Positions 17,341 through 26,610 of a stretch of DNA of 64,000 nucleotides are shown here, one piece after another. Both the position numbers and the translations under genes were made by a program. Under the pieces are notes generated by a model that saw nothing but the letters and a program-made list of their open reading frames with translations, searched no databases and was not told the origin of the DNA. This stretch comes from Paenibacillus sp. PK3_47 (GTDB taxonomy: Bacteria > Bacillota > Bacilli > Paenibacillales > Paenibacillaceae). How positions within the stretch are numbered: the stretch's first letter is position 1; every line of letters begins with the position of its first letter. The stretch spans positions 2,604,001-2,668,000 of the forward strand of contig NZ_CP026029.1 of assembly GCF_023520895.1 (NCBI RefSeq), given 5' to 3'.

Positions 17341-18144
17341 TTAAACGGTGCGGATGGTTCCGCCGTCAATGACATACTCACTGCCGGTAATATAAGAGGC
17401 TCTGCTTGACGCAAGGAAGGCTGCAAGCTCGGCAACTTCCTCAGGTTTGGCCGGCCGGCCGAGAGGAATACCACCCAGCTGGTCCATTAACAGCTGGCGG
17501 GCAGCGTGATAGTCCGTTCCGGATTGTTCAGCCATTCTTCCGATTAACCGTTCCGCCGATTCGGTTTCGGTAAATCCCGGCGCGAGTGTGTTGATTCTGA
17601 TCCCCATAGGGCCGAATTGGGTCGCCAGGTTCTTACTATAGTTAACAAGCGCGGCTTTGGCAGCCGAATAAGGCATGGTCATGTTGCCGGGAAGCTTACG
17701 CTGAATAGAGGATATATGGACAATCACTCCGCTCTGCTGTTCCACCATGTAAGGCAAAAATCCGCGGTCGAGGCGGACGGAAGAAAACAGGTTGGCATCA
17801 AACGTCGTCTGCCAGTCTTCATCCGTTAAAGCTAAGGCTCCTGCTGTACTTGTGGAGGAACCCCCTACATTGTTAATCAAAATATCCAGACCGCCGAGTT
17901 GCTGGATCGTTTCCTGAACAAGATGATCTACGCCTTCCGGGAGGCCCACATCGGCCTGAATGAACCCTGCACCCTCCGGTAATGAATCCGGCAGTGATCT
18001 TGCCGCAGCTATAACTTCAGCTCCCGCCGCATGCAGACGCTTTACGATGGCCAGGCCGATTCCCCGCGTTCCGCCGGTTACCAGTGCCCTTTTGCCTGCA
18101 AATTCTTTGCTCATATCCAATAAGTACGGACCGTTATCCATCAT
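17341..18144 (-). CDS. Short-chain dehydrogenase/reductase
   Basis: 267 residues. NAD(P)-binding TGGTRGIG (about 22-29), NNVGG (about 91-95), catalytic Ser in VHISSIQ, and the YSAAK motif (about 158-162), ending in the typical YITGSEYVIDGG. Classical SDR of the FabG/3-ketoacyl reductase type; the substrate cannot be read. AAGGAGG precedes the start. First gene of a three-gene run with the SnoaL and Dabb genes. Confidence 0.9.
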   Translation of the reverse strand: MMDNGPYLLDMSKEFAGKRALVTGGTRGIGLAIVKRLHAAGAEVIAAARSLPDSLPEGAGFIQADVGLPEGVDHLVQETIQQLGGLDILINNVGGSSTSTAGALALTDEDWQTTFDANLFSSVRLDRGFLPYMVEQQSGVIVHISSIQRKLPGNMTMPYSAAKAALVNYSKNLATQFGPMGIRINTLAPGFTETESAERLIGRMAEQSGTDYHAARQLLMDQLGGIPLGRPAKPEEVAELAAFLASSRASYITGSEYVIDGGTIRTV

Positions 18145-18259
18145 TCTGCTGAATCCTCCTTAGTATGTTTTGAATACAAGGCTAGTGTAATCAACAGAAC
18201 CTGACAGCTGCGTGTCCAGTTATGTAAAATATTTTCCGTGCTCACCTCAGTGCAAACAA

Positions 18260-18300
18260 AGAAGGCTTACTCCATTTTCTGCAAGTGGAATACGCCTTCT
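18260..18300 (-). terminator. Terminator of the amino-acid ABC operon
   Basis: AGAAGGC / GCCTTCT with an inner CCA/TGG pairing, followed on the minus strand by a T-rich run. Confidence 0.65.
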
Positions 18301-18329
18301 AAGTGTGATCAAGTTTATATAATTAAATT

Positions 18330-19064
18330 TTACTCTAAAGTGCGTTTTAGGAATTGTCTAGTACGTTCCTGTGTCGGATTACCAAAGATTTGTTCCGGAC
18401 TTCCTTCTTCCGCAATAACTCCCTTATCCATAAAGACCACCCGGTCGGATACCTCTCTGGCAAATTCCATTTCGTGCGTAACAATCAACATCGTAAGGCC
18501 CGATCCTGCAAGCTGCTTCATGACTTTTAATACTTCCCCCACCATCTCGGGGTCAAGCGCTGAAGTCGGCTCATCAAATAACATAACATCCGGTTCCATG
18601 GATAGAGCTCTTGCAATCGCCACACGCTGCTTTTGGCCGCCGGAAAGCTGGTTTGGCTTCGCGTTGATATACTTGTCCATTCCAACTACCTCTAGGTATT
18701 TCATGGCTACTTTTTCGGCTTCTTCTTTGGAGCGTTTTAAAACTTTTATTTGTCCGACCATGCAGTTGCTAAGAACATTGTGATTGTTAAATAAGTTGAA
18801 TTGCTGGAAAACCATCCCCAAATGCTTCAGATAATCCACTTTATTATGCTTTTCATCCAAAATATTTGTGCCCTGATAGATGATTTGCCCGCCTGTCGGT
18901 TTTTCCAAAAGATTAATACAACGGAGCAGAGTGGACTTACCCGATCCGGAGGAACCAATGATGGAGACAACTTCGCCTTTGTTGACTGAAAAATCAATGT
19001 CCTTTAACACCTCATGAGTACCAAAGAATTTACTTAAATGCTGAATCTCAATAATCTTTTCCAC
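18330..19064 (-). CDS. Polar amino acid (probably lysine) ABC transporter ATPase
   Basis: 244-residue ATPase: Walker [10 protein letters not shown] (about 37-45), signature [15 protein letters not shown] (about 140-154), Walker [13 protein letters not shown] (about 161-172). GlnQ/HisP-type member of the PAAT family. Last gene of the three-gene operon behind the lysine riboswitch, so lysine is the expected substrate. GGAGGAGAG precedes the ATG. Confidence 0.95.
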   Translation of the reverse strand: MEKIIEIQHLSKFFGTHEVLKDIDFSVNKGEVVSIIGSSGSGKSTLLRCINLLEKPTGGQIIYQGTNILDEKHNKVDYLKHLGMVFQQFNLFNNHNVLSNCMVGQIKVLKRSKEEAEKVAMKYLEVVGMDKYINAKPNQLSGGQKQRVAIARALSMEPDVMLFDEPTSALDPEMVGEVLKVMKQLAGSGLTMLIVTHEMEFAREVSDRVVFMDKGVIAEEGSPEQIFGNPTQERTRQFLKRTLE

Positions 19065-19083
19065 ATACTCTCCTCCTTTCCGT

Positions 19084-19815
19084 CTATTTTTGTTTTACAA
19101 TATCTCCGACCACGGTATAGTTACTGGAGCCCTCTAATTTTTTTTCGAAGTATAAAAGAATTCTGGTAATAATAAAGGTCATAACAAAATAAATCATACA
19201 TGCTACGAAAAAGGATTCGAAATACCTGAAGTTATTTCCGGAAATCGATTTGGTCACGAAATATAGCTCGGTCACTGAAATGACATTCAGTACGGAGGTA
19301 TCTTTAATATTAATAACAAACTGATTTCCTGTTGCCGGAAGAATATTCCGGATCACCTGCGGCAGCACGATATTCCACATGGTTTGTACATGGTTCATGC
19401 CTATGGCATGAGCGGCTTCAAACTGTCCTTTATCGATGGAAACAACCCCACCACGGACAATTTCAGCCATGTAAGCACCAGTGTTGATCGATACCACGAT
19501 GATCGCTGCCACAAACACATTCATATCCAATCCGAACGCCAGCGCAGAACCATAATAGAATACCATTGCCTGTACAATCATTGGGGTGCTGCGGAAGAAT
19601 TCAATATAGATGGACAGAAGAATGTTAACCGTTTTTAAAAATACCTTTTTTGCGCCGCGTTCAGGTACGGGAATGGTCCGTATAACGCCTGATATTAATC
19701 CAATAATGGCTCCGAGAATCGTCCCTATGAGAGCAATTACAAGTGTTGCGCCAGCACCTCTGAGAAACATAGGCCAGTTCTCTGAGATGATTTTAATGAC
19801 CCACTCCAGGCTCAT
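19084..19815 (-). CDS. Amino-acid ABC transporter permease
   Basis: 243-residue HisM/GlnP-type permease with about five membrane helices. The EAA loop reads [20 protein letters not shown] (about 132-151) and docks on the ATPase. It lies between the binding protein (63 bp upstream) and the ATPase (19 bp downstream). Substrate assigned from the riboswitch. Confidence 0.95.
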   Translation of the reverse strand: MSLEWVIKIISENWPMFLRGAGATLVIALIGTILGAIIGLISGVIRTIPVPERGAKKVFLKTVNILLSIYIEFFRSTPMIVQAMVFYYGSALAFGLDMNVFVAAIIVVSINTGAYMAEIVRGGVVSIDKGQFEAAHAIGMNHVQTMWNIVLPQVIRNILPATGNQFVINIKDTSVLNVISVTELYFVTKSISGNNFRYFESFFVACMIYFVMTFIITRILLYFEKKLEGSSNYTVVGDIVKQK

Positions 19816-19878
19816 TTTTTATCCCCCTATACGGTATAAAACCGACTGTACGAAGAACTACAGCCGGTTTCATTAGTT

Positions 19879-20721
19879 TTATTGTGCTGCTGGTTGGTTC
19901 TGGATAGCGGCATCCATAATGCTTGTCCGTTCATCCTCCGGAATACCGGCCAGAATCTCATTAATTTTTTCTGTTAAGTCACTGCCCTTTTTAAGACCGA
20001 CAGCGATCGCTGTATCATCTTCTGAGGTTTCAAATCCGTCTTCAAATTCAACCATTACAAAGTTTTCGTTAGCTGCTGCCGCGCTTACGCCTTCAGGGCG
20101 TTCTGATACGTATCCGTCAATAATACCTGATTCAAGAGCAACCCTCATGGCCGGGAAGTTATCCATCGCTGTTTTCTTGTCTACGCCTTCGATTTGATCA
20201 ATGACGGAATAGTGGAATGTATTCAACTGAGCGGTTACTTTGGCTCCTTTGAAATCCTGGATGGAAGTAGCCCCTGCATATTGGCTGCCATTTTTCACAA
20301 CCATAATCAGATTTGATTTATAGTAATTTTCCGTAAAATCAATGGTTTCTTTACGTTCTGCTGTAGGTGACATCCCCGCGATAATCGCATCAATTTTACC
20401 TGATACTAATGCCGGTACAAGTCCATCCCATTCTGTTTTCACAATCACTAATTCTTTGCCCAGTCCTTCGGCCACTTTCTTGGCGATTTCGACATCATAT
20501 CCGCCTGCATATTCCGCAGAACCATCTATTTTAACAGCGCCATTCGAATCATCGTTCTGTGTCCAGTTAAAAGGTGCATACCCGGCTTCAAGACCTACCT
20601 TAAATGTACTGCTCTCCGACGATCCCGAAGTAGAAGCGTTATTGGACCCGCAACCTGCCAAGAGAAGTACCGTTGACAACATTAAAGCTATAGCGATTGT
20701 AAACCTGTTTTTCTTTTTCAT
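19879..20721 (-). CDS. Amino-acid-binding lipoprotein of the ABC importer
   Basis: 280 residues. Lipoprotein signal with lipobox LLAGC (cysteine about residue 24), then a Ser/Asn-rich linker and an SBP_bac_3 domain: FKVGLEAGYAPFNWTQND, then DAIIAGMSPTAERKETIDFT, the family signature. First gene after the lysine riboswitch, so it is likely the lysine receptor anchored on the outer face of the membrane. Confidence 0.95.
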   Translation of the reverse strand: MKKKNRFTIAIALMLSTVLLLAGCGSNNASTSGSSESSTFKVGLEAGYAPFNWTQNDDSNGAVKIDGSAEYAGGYDVEIAKKVAEGLGKELVIVKTEWDGLVPALVSGKIDAIIAGMSPTAERKETIDFTENYYKSNLIMVVKNGSQYAGATSIQDFKGAKVTAQLNTFHYSVIDQIEGVDKKTAMDNFPAMRVALESGIIDGYVSERPEGVSAAAANENFVMVEFEDGFETSEDDTAIAVGLKKGSDLTEKINEILAGIPEDERTSIMDAAIQNQPAAQ

Positions 20722-20760
20722 ATTATTTTGCCCCCTGTTGATCTGTAAACTTACACAAAC

Positions 20761-20787
20761 AAAAAAGACCTGAGATAAACTCAGGTC
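20761..20787 (-). terminator. Riboswitch expression-platform terminator
   Basis: GACCTGAG / CTCAGGTC with a 5-base loop, then six U on the minus strand, between the lysine aptamer and the binding-protein gene. Premature termination when lysine is bound is the usual mechanism. Confidence 0.9.
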
Positions 20788-20794
20788 GCAGTAT

Positions 20795-21010
20795 GCGCAG
20801 TCGCCTTAAAGTTCCTCTCTTTTATCCCGAATGAGATAGCACAACTCAATGAACCACAAGGTTCATCGAGACAGTTCTGCAGTTCTTAACTACAGACCCA
20901 GCATGTATTATTGAGTATAATACACACTTCGGCGACATTTCCTTCTCCTTAGCATCATTGCGTTCTCAAGCTCACTAAAGACTGTTAAATACCGCGCCTC
21001 TACCCCACCA
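20795..21010 (-). ncRNA. Lysine riboswitch (L box)
   Basis: Read on the minus strand, the conserved L-box blocks appear in order: AGAGGCGCGG (21001-20992), GTCGCCGAAG (20937-20928), TGCTGGGTCTG, AACTGTC and GCTATCTCAT (20840-20831), with variable stems between them. A terminator follows at 20787-20761. The set matches the lysine aptamer known from lysC leaders. It places the downstream ABC importer under lysine control. Confidence 0.93.
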
Positions 21011-21142
21011 ATAAAAAGTGAGGTCTTATTCAATTATCCTTATACTTTACAGCATTTTGGCGAGAGTCGTCAACCTGGTGTTTGGTGGAATTTTTTGCCG
21101 GGGATGTGGGAGAATGAATTCCTATCTATTCATATGTGGTAC

Positions 21143-21192
21143 AAAAAAAGGTTACCCGGCTGATGCTCTTACGAGCCCATCGGGTAACCTTT
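21143..21192 (-). terminator. Terminator of katA
   Basis: AAAGGTTACCCG / CGGGTAACCTTT stem; T-run on the minus strand. Confidence 0.85.
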
Positions 21193-21213
21193 ATCAGGAT
21201 CGGAGATTCGATA

Positions 21214-22860
21214 TTAATAAGGATCCGCTTCGTGGCTTTTTTTCACGGCGTCTTTTACCGCTTGATTGGCATCGACTGAACCTTCGCCATATTTTGAGAT
21301 GCCCGCTTCACGGCCTGGAATATTGTTTACTGTTTTCGTTTGTTCAAATTCTTTCATTTTGCTTTCAATGCCTTCCTTCACACGCCGGCCGTAGTCTTCA
21401 TCGGCCTGCGTGAAGTGTTCAATCATGGCCTCCTGAATACGTTTATCACATATTGCAAGGGCCTGCGACAGGTTTTTAATCAATTCCTCCCGTTCCCAAT
21501 CCTCAAACTGGCGGTACGTCTCACCCGCTTGACCATAGTTGTTCGGACGATCGATAGGTTCACTCATCACAGCCGCATTGTATGTTGGACGGTGTGGAGG
21601 GCGCTCTGCTTTACTTGCTTCCTGAAGGCCGCCAACCATGGACGGTTCATAGTTAATATGCGGGCTTTCTCCAGATTCCTTCGGATTGCGGGTATCCATT
21701 TGGCCCCGCTGCTGGTTCGTATGCACAGGCACTTTCGGTGCATTTACAGGCAGCTGTAAATAGTTCGATCCAACGCGGTAACGCTGGGTATCGGAATAAG
21801 AAAAGGTGCGGCCCTGTAACATTTTATCATCGGAAAAGTCCATTCCATCGACAAGAACTCCCGTCCCGAAAGCGGCCTGCTCAATTTCCGCATGATAATC
21901 CACGGGATTACGATCGAGAACCATTCGACCGACGCGCTGCCAGGGAAACTTATCTTCCGGCCACAGCTTTGTATCATCAAGCGGATCAAAATCGAGTTCC
22001 GGATGGTAATCATCCTCCATAATTTGCACAAAAAGCTCCCATTCCGGATAATCGCCACGCTCAATAGCCTCATATAAATCTTGTGTTGCATGACTAACAT
22101 TTTTCGCCTGTATCGTGTCAGCCTCATCTTGGGTTAAATTGCGGATTCCCTGCTTAGGCTCCCAGTGATATTTTACAAGCACCGCATCGCCTTTTTCATT
22201 TACCCATTTATAGGTGTTTACACCAGATCCCTGCATATAGCGGTAAGTCGCAGGAATCCCCCAGGGCGAGAACAAAAATGTTATCATGTGGGTAGCTTCA
22301 GGTGTACGGGAAACGAAGTCAAACATCCGCTGTGGATTAGGTACATTCGAGGCCGGATCGGCCTTAAATGCATGAATCATATCAGGGAACTTCATCGCAT
22401 CGCGTATGAAAAAGATTTTCAGGTTATTACCTACTAAGTCCCAGTTCCCGTCCTCCGTATACATTTTCACAGCAAAGCCGCGTGGATCTCTTGCCGTCTC
22501 CGGCGAGTCCTTCGCCCCTGCTACGGTGGAGAATCTGACCATTAACGGTGTCCGCTTTCCAGCCCCGGAAAACACCTTAGCCCGTGTATACTTCTCAACC
22601 GGCTCATTCCCAACCTTCCCATAGGTCTCAAAGTATCCAAACGCCCCCGCACCACGGGCATGGACTACCCGTTCCGGAACTTCTTCCCTGTCAAAATGGG
22701 AAATTTTCTCGATAAAATGATAATTCTCAAGTGTAGCCGGTCCCCGGTTACCAACGGTTCTGATATTCTGATTATCCGTTACCGGATGTCCCTGCCGTGT
22801 CGTCAAGGTTTCCCGTTGTACGTCCTTTTGTTCCTTTTGTTCCTTCTGCTCCTCAGACAT
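21214..22860 (-). CDS. katA: Monofunctional heme catalase
   Basis: 548 residues, cytoplasmic, splits hydrogen peroxide. Catalytic His in [15 protein letters not shown] (about 61-75), Asn in WDLVGNN, and the proximal heme Tyr in [17 protein letters not shown] (about 352). The N-terminus carries a charged [10 protein letters not shown] extension of about ten residues. Somewhat longer than Bacillus KatA because of a C-terminal tail. GGAGGC precedes the ATG. No clear PerR box seen, though the AT-rich leader contains TAATGATATTA. Confidence 0.96.
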   Translation of the reverse strand: MSEEQKEQKEQKDVQRETLTTRQGHPVTDNQNIRTVGNRGPATLENYHFIEKISHFDREEVPERVVHARGAGAFGYFETYGKVGNEPVEKYTRAKVFSGAGKRTPLMVRFSTVAGAKDSPETARDPRGFAVKMYTEDGNWDLVGNNLKIFFIRDAMKFPDMIHAFKADPASNVPNPQRMFDFVSRTPEATHMITFLFSPWGIPATYRYMQGSGVNTYKWVNEKGDAVLVKYHWEPKQGIRNLTQDEADTIQAKNVSHATQDLYEAIERGDYPEWELFVQIMEDDYHPELDFDPLDDTKLWPEDKFPWQRVGRMVLDRNPVDYHAEIEQAAFGTGVLVDGMDFSDDKMLQGRTFSYSDTQRYRVGSNYLQLPVNAPKVPVHTNQQRGQMDTRNPKESGESPHINYEPSMVGGLQEASKAERPPHRPTYNAAVMSEPIDRPNNYGQAGETYRQFEDWEREELIKNLSQALAICDKRIQEAMIEHFTQADEDYGRRVKEGIESKMKEFEQTKTVNNIPGREAGISKYGEGSVDANQAVKDAVKKSHEADPY

Positions 22861-22935
22861 GAAATGCCTCCTTCAGGTTTTATTAATATCATTACCCCTT
22901 GCTGGAAGATTTATGTATGTGTGGTCCGGAACTAA

Positions 22936-23110
22936 ATAATTTCTGATGTGTGGGTCCTTTGCTCCCCGGTACAGAGTAGCTATGATCATGGAACGCATCT
23001 CTCGCCCCAAACAACATTGAGGGGCCCACTTAAGGTTCGATTCTCACCCGTTGGGGTGATCACCGCCAGTTTATAAGGTCATCCTAATCCGGATGGTCCC
23101 GCTTTTATTT
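22936..23110. other. Hairpin-rich intergenic stretch upstream of katA
   Basis: Several GC-rich hairpins occur in about 170 bases: CCCC/GGGG around 23016-23034, CACCC/GGGTG around 23047-23060, and GGTCATCC/GGATGGTC at about 23078-23099. It includes GGTTCGATTCTCACC, which resembles a tRNA T arm, but no acceptor, D or anticodon arms can be built. The last hairpin may terminate csaA. The rest is unexplained. Confidence 0.45.
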
Positions 23111-23122
23111 ATAGGCTTATTT

Positions 23123-23455
23123 CTACGCAATAGGAGTACCGTTAGGTATTTCAGTATCTGGCTTTAAAAGAACAACATCTCCTTTTTCCGGGACTCCTCC
23201 CAAAACTAATACCTCCGATTTGAATCCGGCAATACGCCGAGGAGGAAAATTGACGATTCCTATAATCTGCTTTCCTACAATTTCATCAATTTTGTATCGC
23301 TTAGTTATTTGTGCACTTGAAGATTTCATCCCGATTTCCGGTCCAAAATCAATCTTAAGCTTTATCGCAGGGATCTTTGCTTCTTCAAAAAATTCCGCTT
23401 CCTTAATCGTTCCGACACGAATATCTAGTGCAACAAAATCATCGATCGTTGCCAA
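23123..23455 (-). CDS. csaA: CsaA-type chaperone with tRNA-binding fold
   Basis: 110 residues forming one OB-fold EMAP/tRNA-binding domain: VALDIRVGTIKEAEFF, SSSAQITKRYK, IGIVNFPPRRIAGFKSEVLV. It agrees in length and sequence with CsaA of Bacillus, a dimeric secretion-related chaperone that binds unfolded proteins. GGAGGAGG precedes the ATG. Stand-alone. Confidence 0.93.
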   Translation of the reverse strand: MATIDDFVALDIRVGTIKEAEFFEEAKIPAIKLKIDFGPEIGMKSSSAQITKRYKIDEIVGKQIIGIVNFPPRRIAGFKSEVLVLGGVPEKGDVVLLKPDTEIPNGTPIA

Positions 23456-23549
23456 TGTTTTGCCTCCTCCTCTAAAGTTTTTAACCGCTCATGAAAATAT
23501 CTCTCACGCTTACCGGCAGAACTTATTACGTTCCGCTCGGTGTTGCATT

Positions 23550-23873
23550 TTACTGCGCTGGGCGGAACGGCTGCAGGAGTGGAATCCCTTCCTCAACGGA
23601 TCCCTCCATCAGTTCTAAGAGCTGGGGTACGAGTTCCTGCATCCGGGGGGCGCTCAGGTGCCGATCGAGGGCATCCCTGTTTACCCAGCGCTCGTAGATG
23701 ATGAATGTACCAGGCTGGCCTTCTACCTCGTGAGCCTCGTAGTCAATGTTGCCCAGATCGTTGCGCGACGGGGTGACAGCAGCAGTCATGAATGCCTTCA
23801 TCTCACCTTCTCTCCCTGCCTTAGCTCTCGCCTCCCAAAGTACAGTAACGTAATGGTTCTTTGTTTCGTTCAT
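23550..23873 (-). CDS. ABM-domain (YgiN-like) putative monooxygenase
   Basis: 107 residues of the antibiotic-biosynthesis-monooxygenase fold: YVTVLWEARAKAGREGEM, GNIDYEAHEVEGQPGTFIIYERW, LDRHLSAPRMQELVPQL. Dimeric alpha/beta barrel family; quinol monooxygenase activity is known for some members. TAGGAGGAATTAGT precedes the ATG at 23873; a longer frame upstream lacks this. Confidence 0.85.
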   Translation of the reverse strand: MNETKNHYVTVLWEARAKAGREGEMKAFMTAAVTPSRNDLGNIDYEAHEVEGQPGTFIIYERWVNRDALDRHLSAPRMQELVPQLLELMEGSVEEGIPLLQPFRPAQ

Positions 23874-23948
23874 ACTAATTCCTCCTAATTTATAAATACT
23901 CCGTACTTTTTGCTTATCGTCCAAAAGAATGATTAAAGCATGCGCCCG

Positions 23949-24163
23949 TCATTGGTGACATAGTATGAGCTGCATCATCATGGCTATTTTTCCATTTGAC
24001 AATATATTAGGGATGTATTCATTAACAGGTGCCCCGGTTAAACTGCGGTCCTTAATCGCGATTTGCAAAATGGCATCCTCTTCTTTGATAACGCCAGCCT
24101 GATCATTAGACCACCTAAAGATCCACCTACAATAATGGCGTGTTCAAACTTGTTTTGTGGCAT
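23949..24163 (-). pseudogene. Remnant of a flavoprotein-like gene
   Basis: An ATG at 24163 with GGGGGAATG upstream begins a 41-residue frame with AIIVGGSLGGLM, a Rossmann FAD-binding start, which ends at a stop at 24038. A second frame overlapping it continues with DRSLTGAPVNEYIPNIL to a stop at 23949. Neither is a complete protein. I read this as a gene reduced to its first codons and an unidentified tail piece by deletion. Confidence 0.6.
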
Positions 24164-24214
24164 GATTCATTCCCCCATTTTAGCTTTCTGTCCAAGAGGC
24201 TCCGAAAATGTCTA

Positions 24215-25066
24215 TTACTGCAGTTTCATCTGGCTGCGAAGCATCCGGTCGAGGAGTCTGTCCGGGAGAACACGGACCAGTCGGGTCAGCAGTGCCGAAT
24301 CGCGACCGACCGTATAACGGGTGCGTGGCTTTCTTTCGTGGATTGCGCGTGAAATCACTGCTGCCACTTTCTCAGGGCGGATACCGTCCTTTGCCCACGT
24401 TTCAGCCTGAGCCTTGACAGCGTCAAAAAGACGATCATGGCGTCGGTGCTGGTCCGGCGTCATCAACTTGGCCAGCCGCTCCGCTGTCGTAATCCCTTGC
24501 TCCGACAGGCCAGTGCTGACACCACCCGGAGTGATCATGATTACCTTGAGGCCAAACGAGGACATCTCCCTCCGGAGACTGTCACTGATTGCTTCCATGG
24601 CAAACTTTGCTGCCGAATATATTCCGAAACCAGGCATGGAGATCTTGCCGCCAAGTGAACCAATATTAACTACGCGTCCGCCGCTGTTCAGCAAGGCCGG
24701 TGTGAGCGCCTGAATAACCGCGACCTGTCCGATCACGCTGACCTCGATCTGGCGGCGAAATTCATCAAGCGGAACCATCTCAAGAGGTGCATTAACGGCG
24801 ATGCCGGCATTGTTGACCACTGCCCGCAAAGGGCGACCAAGCGGATCTTGCTTCACTCTTTCGGCTAGAGCCTTTAGTGTGTCGTTATTGGTAACATCGA
24901 CGATCACCGGCTCAATATTTTTGTGTTTGATTTTGTCGGCGTCTTCCTGACGACGAACCCCCGCCAAAACGTGAAATCCTTCAGCGGCCAGCTGCTCCGC
25001 GGTAGCCCTACCGATGCCGCTGGACGTACCTGTGACCATGACCAGTTCTTGAGTTTTGAATGACAT
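24215..25066 (-). CDS. Short-chain dehydrogenase under TetR control
   Basis: 283 residues. TGTSSGIGRA (about 14-23), NNAGIAV (about 91-97), catalytic region NIGSLGGK and YSAAKFAMEA (about 151-160). Classical SDR with an extended C-terminus (RTRYTVGRDSALLTRLVRVL), as in the retinol-dehydrogenase-like group. AGGAGGGTTACT precedes the ATG at 25066; a start further upstream would run into the operators. Three operator copies lie at 25104-25165 in its promoter region, and the divergent-run regulator is at 25418. Confidence 0.9.
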   Translation of the reverse strand: MSFKTQELVMVTGTSSGIGRATAEQLAAEGFHVLAGVRRQEDADKIKHKNIEPVIVDVTNNDTLKALAERVKQDPLGRPLRAVVNNAGIAVNAPLEMVPLDEFRRQIEVSVIGQVAVIQALTPALLNSGGRVVNIGSLGGKISMPGFGIYSAAKFAMEAISDSLRREMSSFGLKVIMITPGGVSTGLSEQGITTAERLAKLMTPDQHRRHDRLFDAVKAQAETWAKDGIRPEKVAAVISRAIHERKPRTRYTVGRDSALLTRLVRVLPDRLLDRMLRSQMKLQ

Positions 25067-25103
25067 AGTAACCCTCCTAGGTTTGATAAGATATGGATCA
25101 CGG

Positions 25104-25165
25104 TATAGCACTGCTATATGGTTATTATAGCAGTGCTATACGAGGTAGTCTATAGCGGTGCTATA
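25104..25165. promoter_or_regulatory. Three tandem TetR-type operators
   Basis: Perfect or near-perfect 15-bp palindromes TATAGCA-N-TGCTATA at 25104-25118 and 25126-25140 and TATAGCGGTGCTATA at 25151-25165; centre spacings 22 and 25 bp. They lie 38-99 bp before the SDR start. The same motif sits before the tetR gene (26002-26016), so the TetR protein at 25418 is the likely binder. Confidence 0.88.
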
Positions 25166-25307
25166 CTTATTTTTGAAGTGTTGTTCCACGGCCTGAATAT
25201 TGTATTGGCGGGCGTTGCGTGACCACCCGGCACTCACGAAGTATCAAGACCGGAGGGGATGAGTTAGCACAAATCCAAGAGAACTAATGCTCGCATCCTC
25301 CAAATAT

Positions 25308-25363
25308 AAAAGAAAGATCGCCATCCTCCTGGAGGTCCAGGTTGGATAGGCGATCTTTCTTTT
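25308..25363. terminator. Terminator of the tetR gene
   Basis: 15-bp stem AAAAGAAAGATCGCC / GGCGATCTTTCTTTT. Symmetric A/T runs allow function in both directions. Confidence 0.88.
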
Positions 25364-25417
25364 ACGTCTTCTAAATCAGGGCTTTGCCTGAAGTCTCCAG
25401 GCTCTGTCATCGAATCC

Positions 25418-25993
25418 TCATTTTGAATCGGCGTCTGGCCTTTGGAGCAAAATGATCTGCATTACGCTTTCCCGAATGAGATCAACGACGTCGGGTTGGG
25501 GTGGGGGTGCTTTACGAATCTGGGCCGTCACATACAGCCATGAGGCCGTATTGGCGGAAGCCCAGACCAGATCTGTCGCAGTCTGGGCTGACACAGCCAG
25601 TTTGCCTTCAACGGCGACTCTCTGAATATTTTGCACTAATGCTTGGTACGAATGATCTGCCGCCTCGATATGGGCGCCCTCCAGCAACCGCCCCATCATC
25701 GCCGCATAAATCCGAGGACGGGCTGCCGCGAACCGGACATAGTGATCCCATCCTTGCCGAAGAGCCGTCTCTGGAATGGTGGATTCTACAGCAGCCATCT
25801 TGCTTTCGAATAACTGTTTGAACGCTTTCACTACGGCTGCACTCAAGAGTCCATCGGCATTTCCGAAATGGTGATAGAGCGTAGGAGCCGATACCTGCGC
25901 GATCGCAGTTACGGCCCGTGTGGAGAATTGGGCCCCACCGTCCTCTTCGAGAACCTTAAGAGCAGCTTCCAGTATTTTGTCATATGTGTTCAT
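25418..25993 (-). CDS. TetR family repressor of the SDR gene
   Basis: 191 residues. N-terminal helix-turn-helix at about 10-55 (ILEAALKVLEEDGGAQFSTR, VSAPTLYHHFGNADGLL), ligand-binding C-terminal half with no recognised specificity. Its own start is preceded by one copy of the operator palindrome found three times before the SDR gene, so it probably represses both itself and the SDR. Confidence 0.9.
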   Translation of the reverse strand: MNTYDKILEAALKVLEEDGGAQFSTRAVTAIAQVSAPTLYHHFGNADGLLSAAVVKAFKQLFESKMAAVESTIPETALRQGWDHYVRFAAARPRIYAAMMGRLLEGAHIEAADHSYQALVQNIQRVAVEGKLAVSAQTATDLVWASANTASWLYVTAQIRKAPPPQPDVVDLIRESVMQIILLQRPDADSK

Positions 25994-26001
25994 ATCCTTA
26001 T

Positions 26002-26016
26002 TATAGCGGTGCTATA
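26002..26016. promoter_or_regulatory. TetR-type operator before the tetR gene
   Basis: TATAGCGGTGCTATA, identical to the operator at 25151-25165, 9 bases upstream of the tetR start. Implies autoregulation. Confidence 0.85.
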
Positions 26017-26059
26017 CACATATGTCTATGAAGAAGGCAGTAAGTGCTTAGCATACAAC

Positions 26060-26610
26060 TTAATGAACAGGTTCCAGCTCTGACAGAGATAACTTCCCAT
26101 CTTCCATTCGGTATATCTTGTCGCAGTAGGTGAGCAGCCGCTCATCGTGTGTGACCAAAATCGCAGCTTTGCGGCGTGTTCTCACCTCATGGGCAATCAA
26201 GGAGACAACTTCATGGGCCCTTCAAGCAACTTTATGGCCATTTCCTTATCTTCTGCATGAACTTTTCCCGACATCCGTTTCACCACAAGCAACTGATCAA
26301 GAACGTTCAGGTATGGAACTAAATTCGAGGCCTGCATGATGAAGCCAATCTCATGCAAGCGGATATCGGATAATTGTTTGTCTGAGAGCTTCGATATGTC
26401 CTTCCCGTTTAAAAGAACTTCTCCCGTAGTGACTTTAAGCAATGCACCTGCAATAGATGAAAAGGTGCTTTTGCCTGAATCTGACGGTCCCACCACTGCA
26501 ACGAACTCTCCTGGCTCCACTTTTATGGACACTTGGTCTAATGCCGCAATACGATCTAATCCTTCGTTGTAATATTTGGATGCTGCTGTTATTTGCAAGC
26601 CTTCAGTCAT
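26060..26610 (-). pseudogene. ABC exporter ATPase with internal deletion
   Basis: MacB/LolD-like ATPase. The first frame (26610 to 26197) is intact through Walker A GPSDSGKST and the Q-loop region, then ends in EGPMKLSP. The rest (IAHEVRTRRKAAILVTHDER and the end ELEPVH) continues in another frame to a stop at 26060. About 40 residues that should hold the signature and Walker B are missing, together with a frame change near 26210. It cannot hydrolyse ATP normally. It ends against the broken permease gene, whose stop overlaps its start. Confidence 0.85.

Noticed and set aside
23020..23070. tRNA gene suggested by GGTTCGATTCTCACC
   Set aside because: No acceptor, D or anticodon stems can be formed around it and the T stem does not pair.
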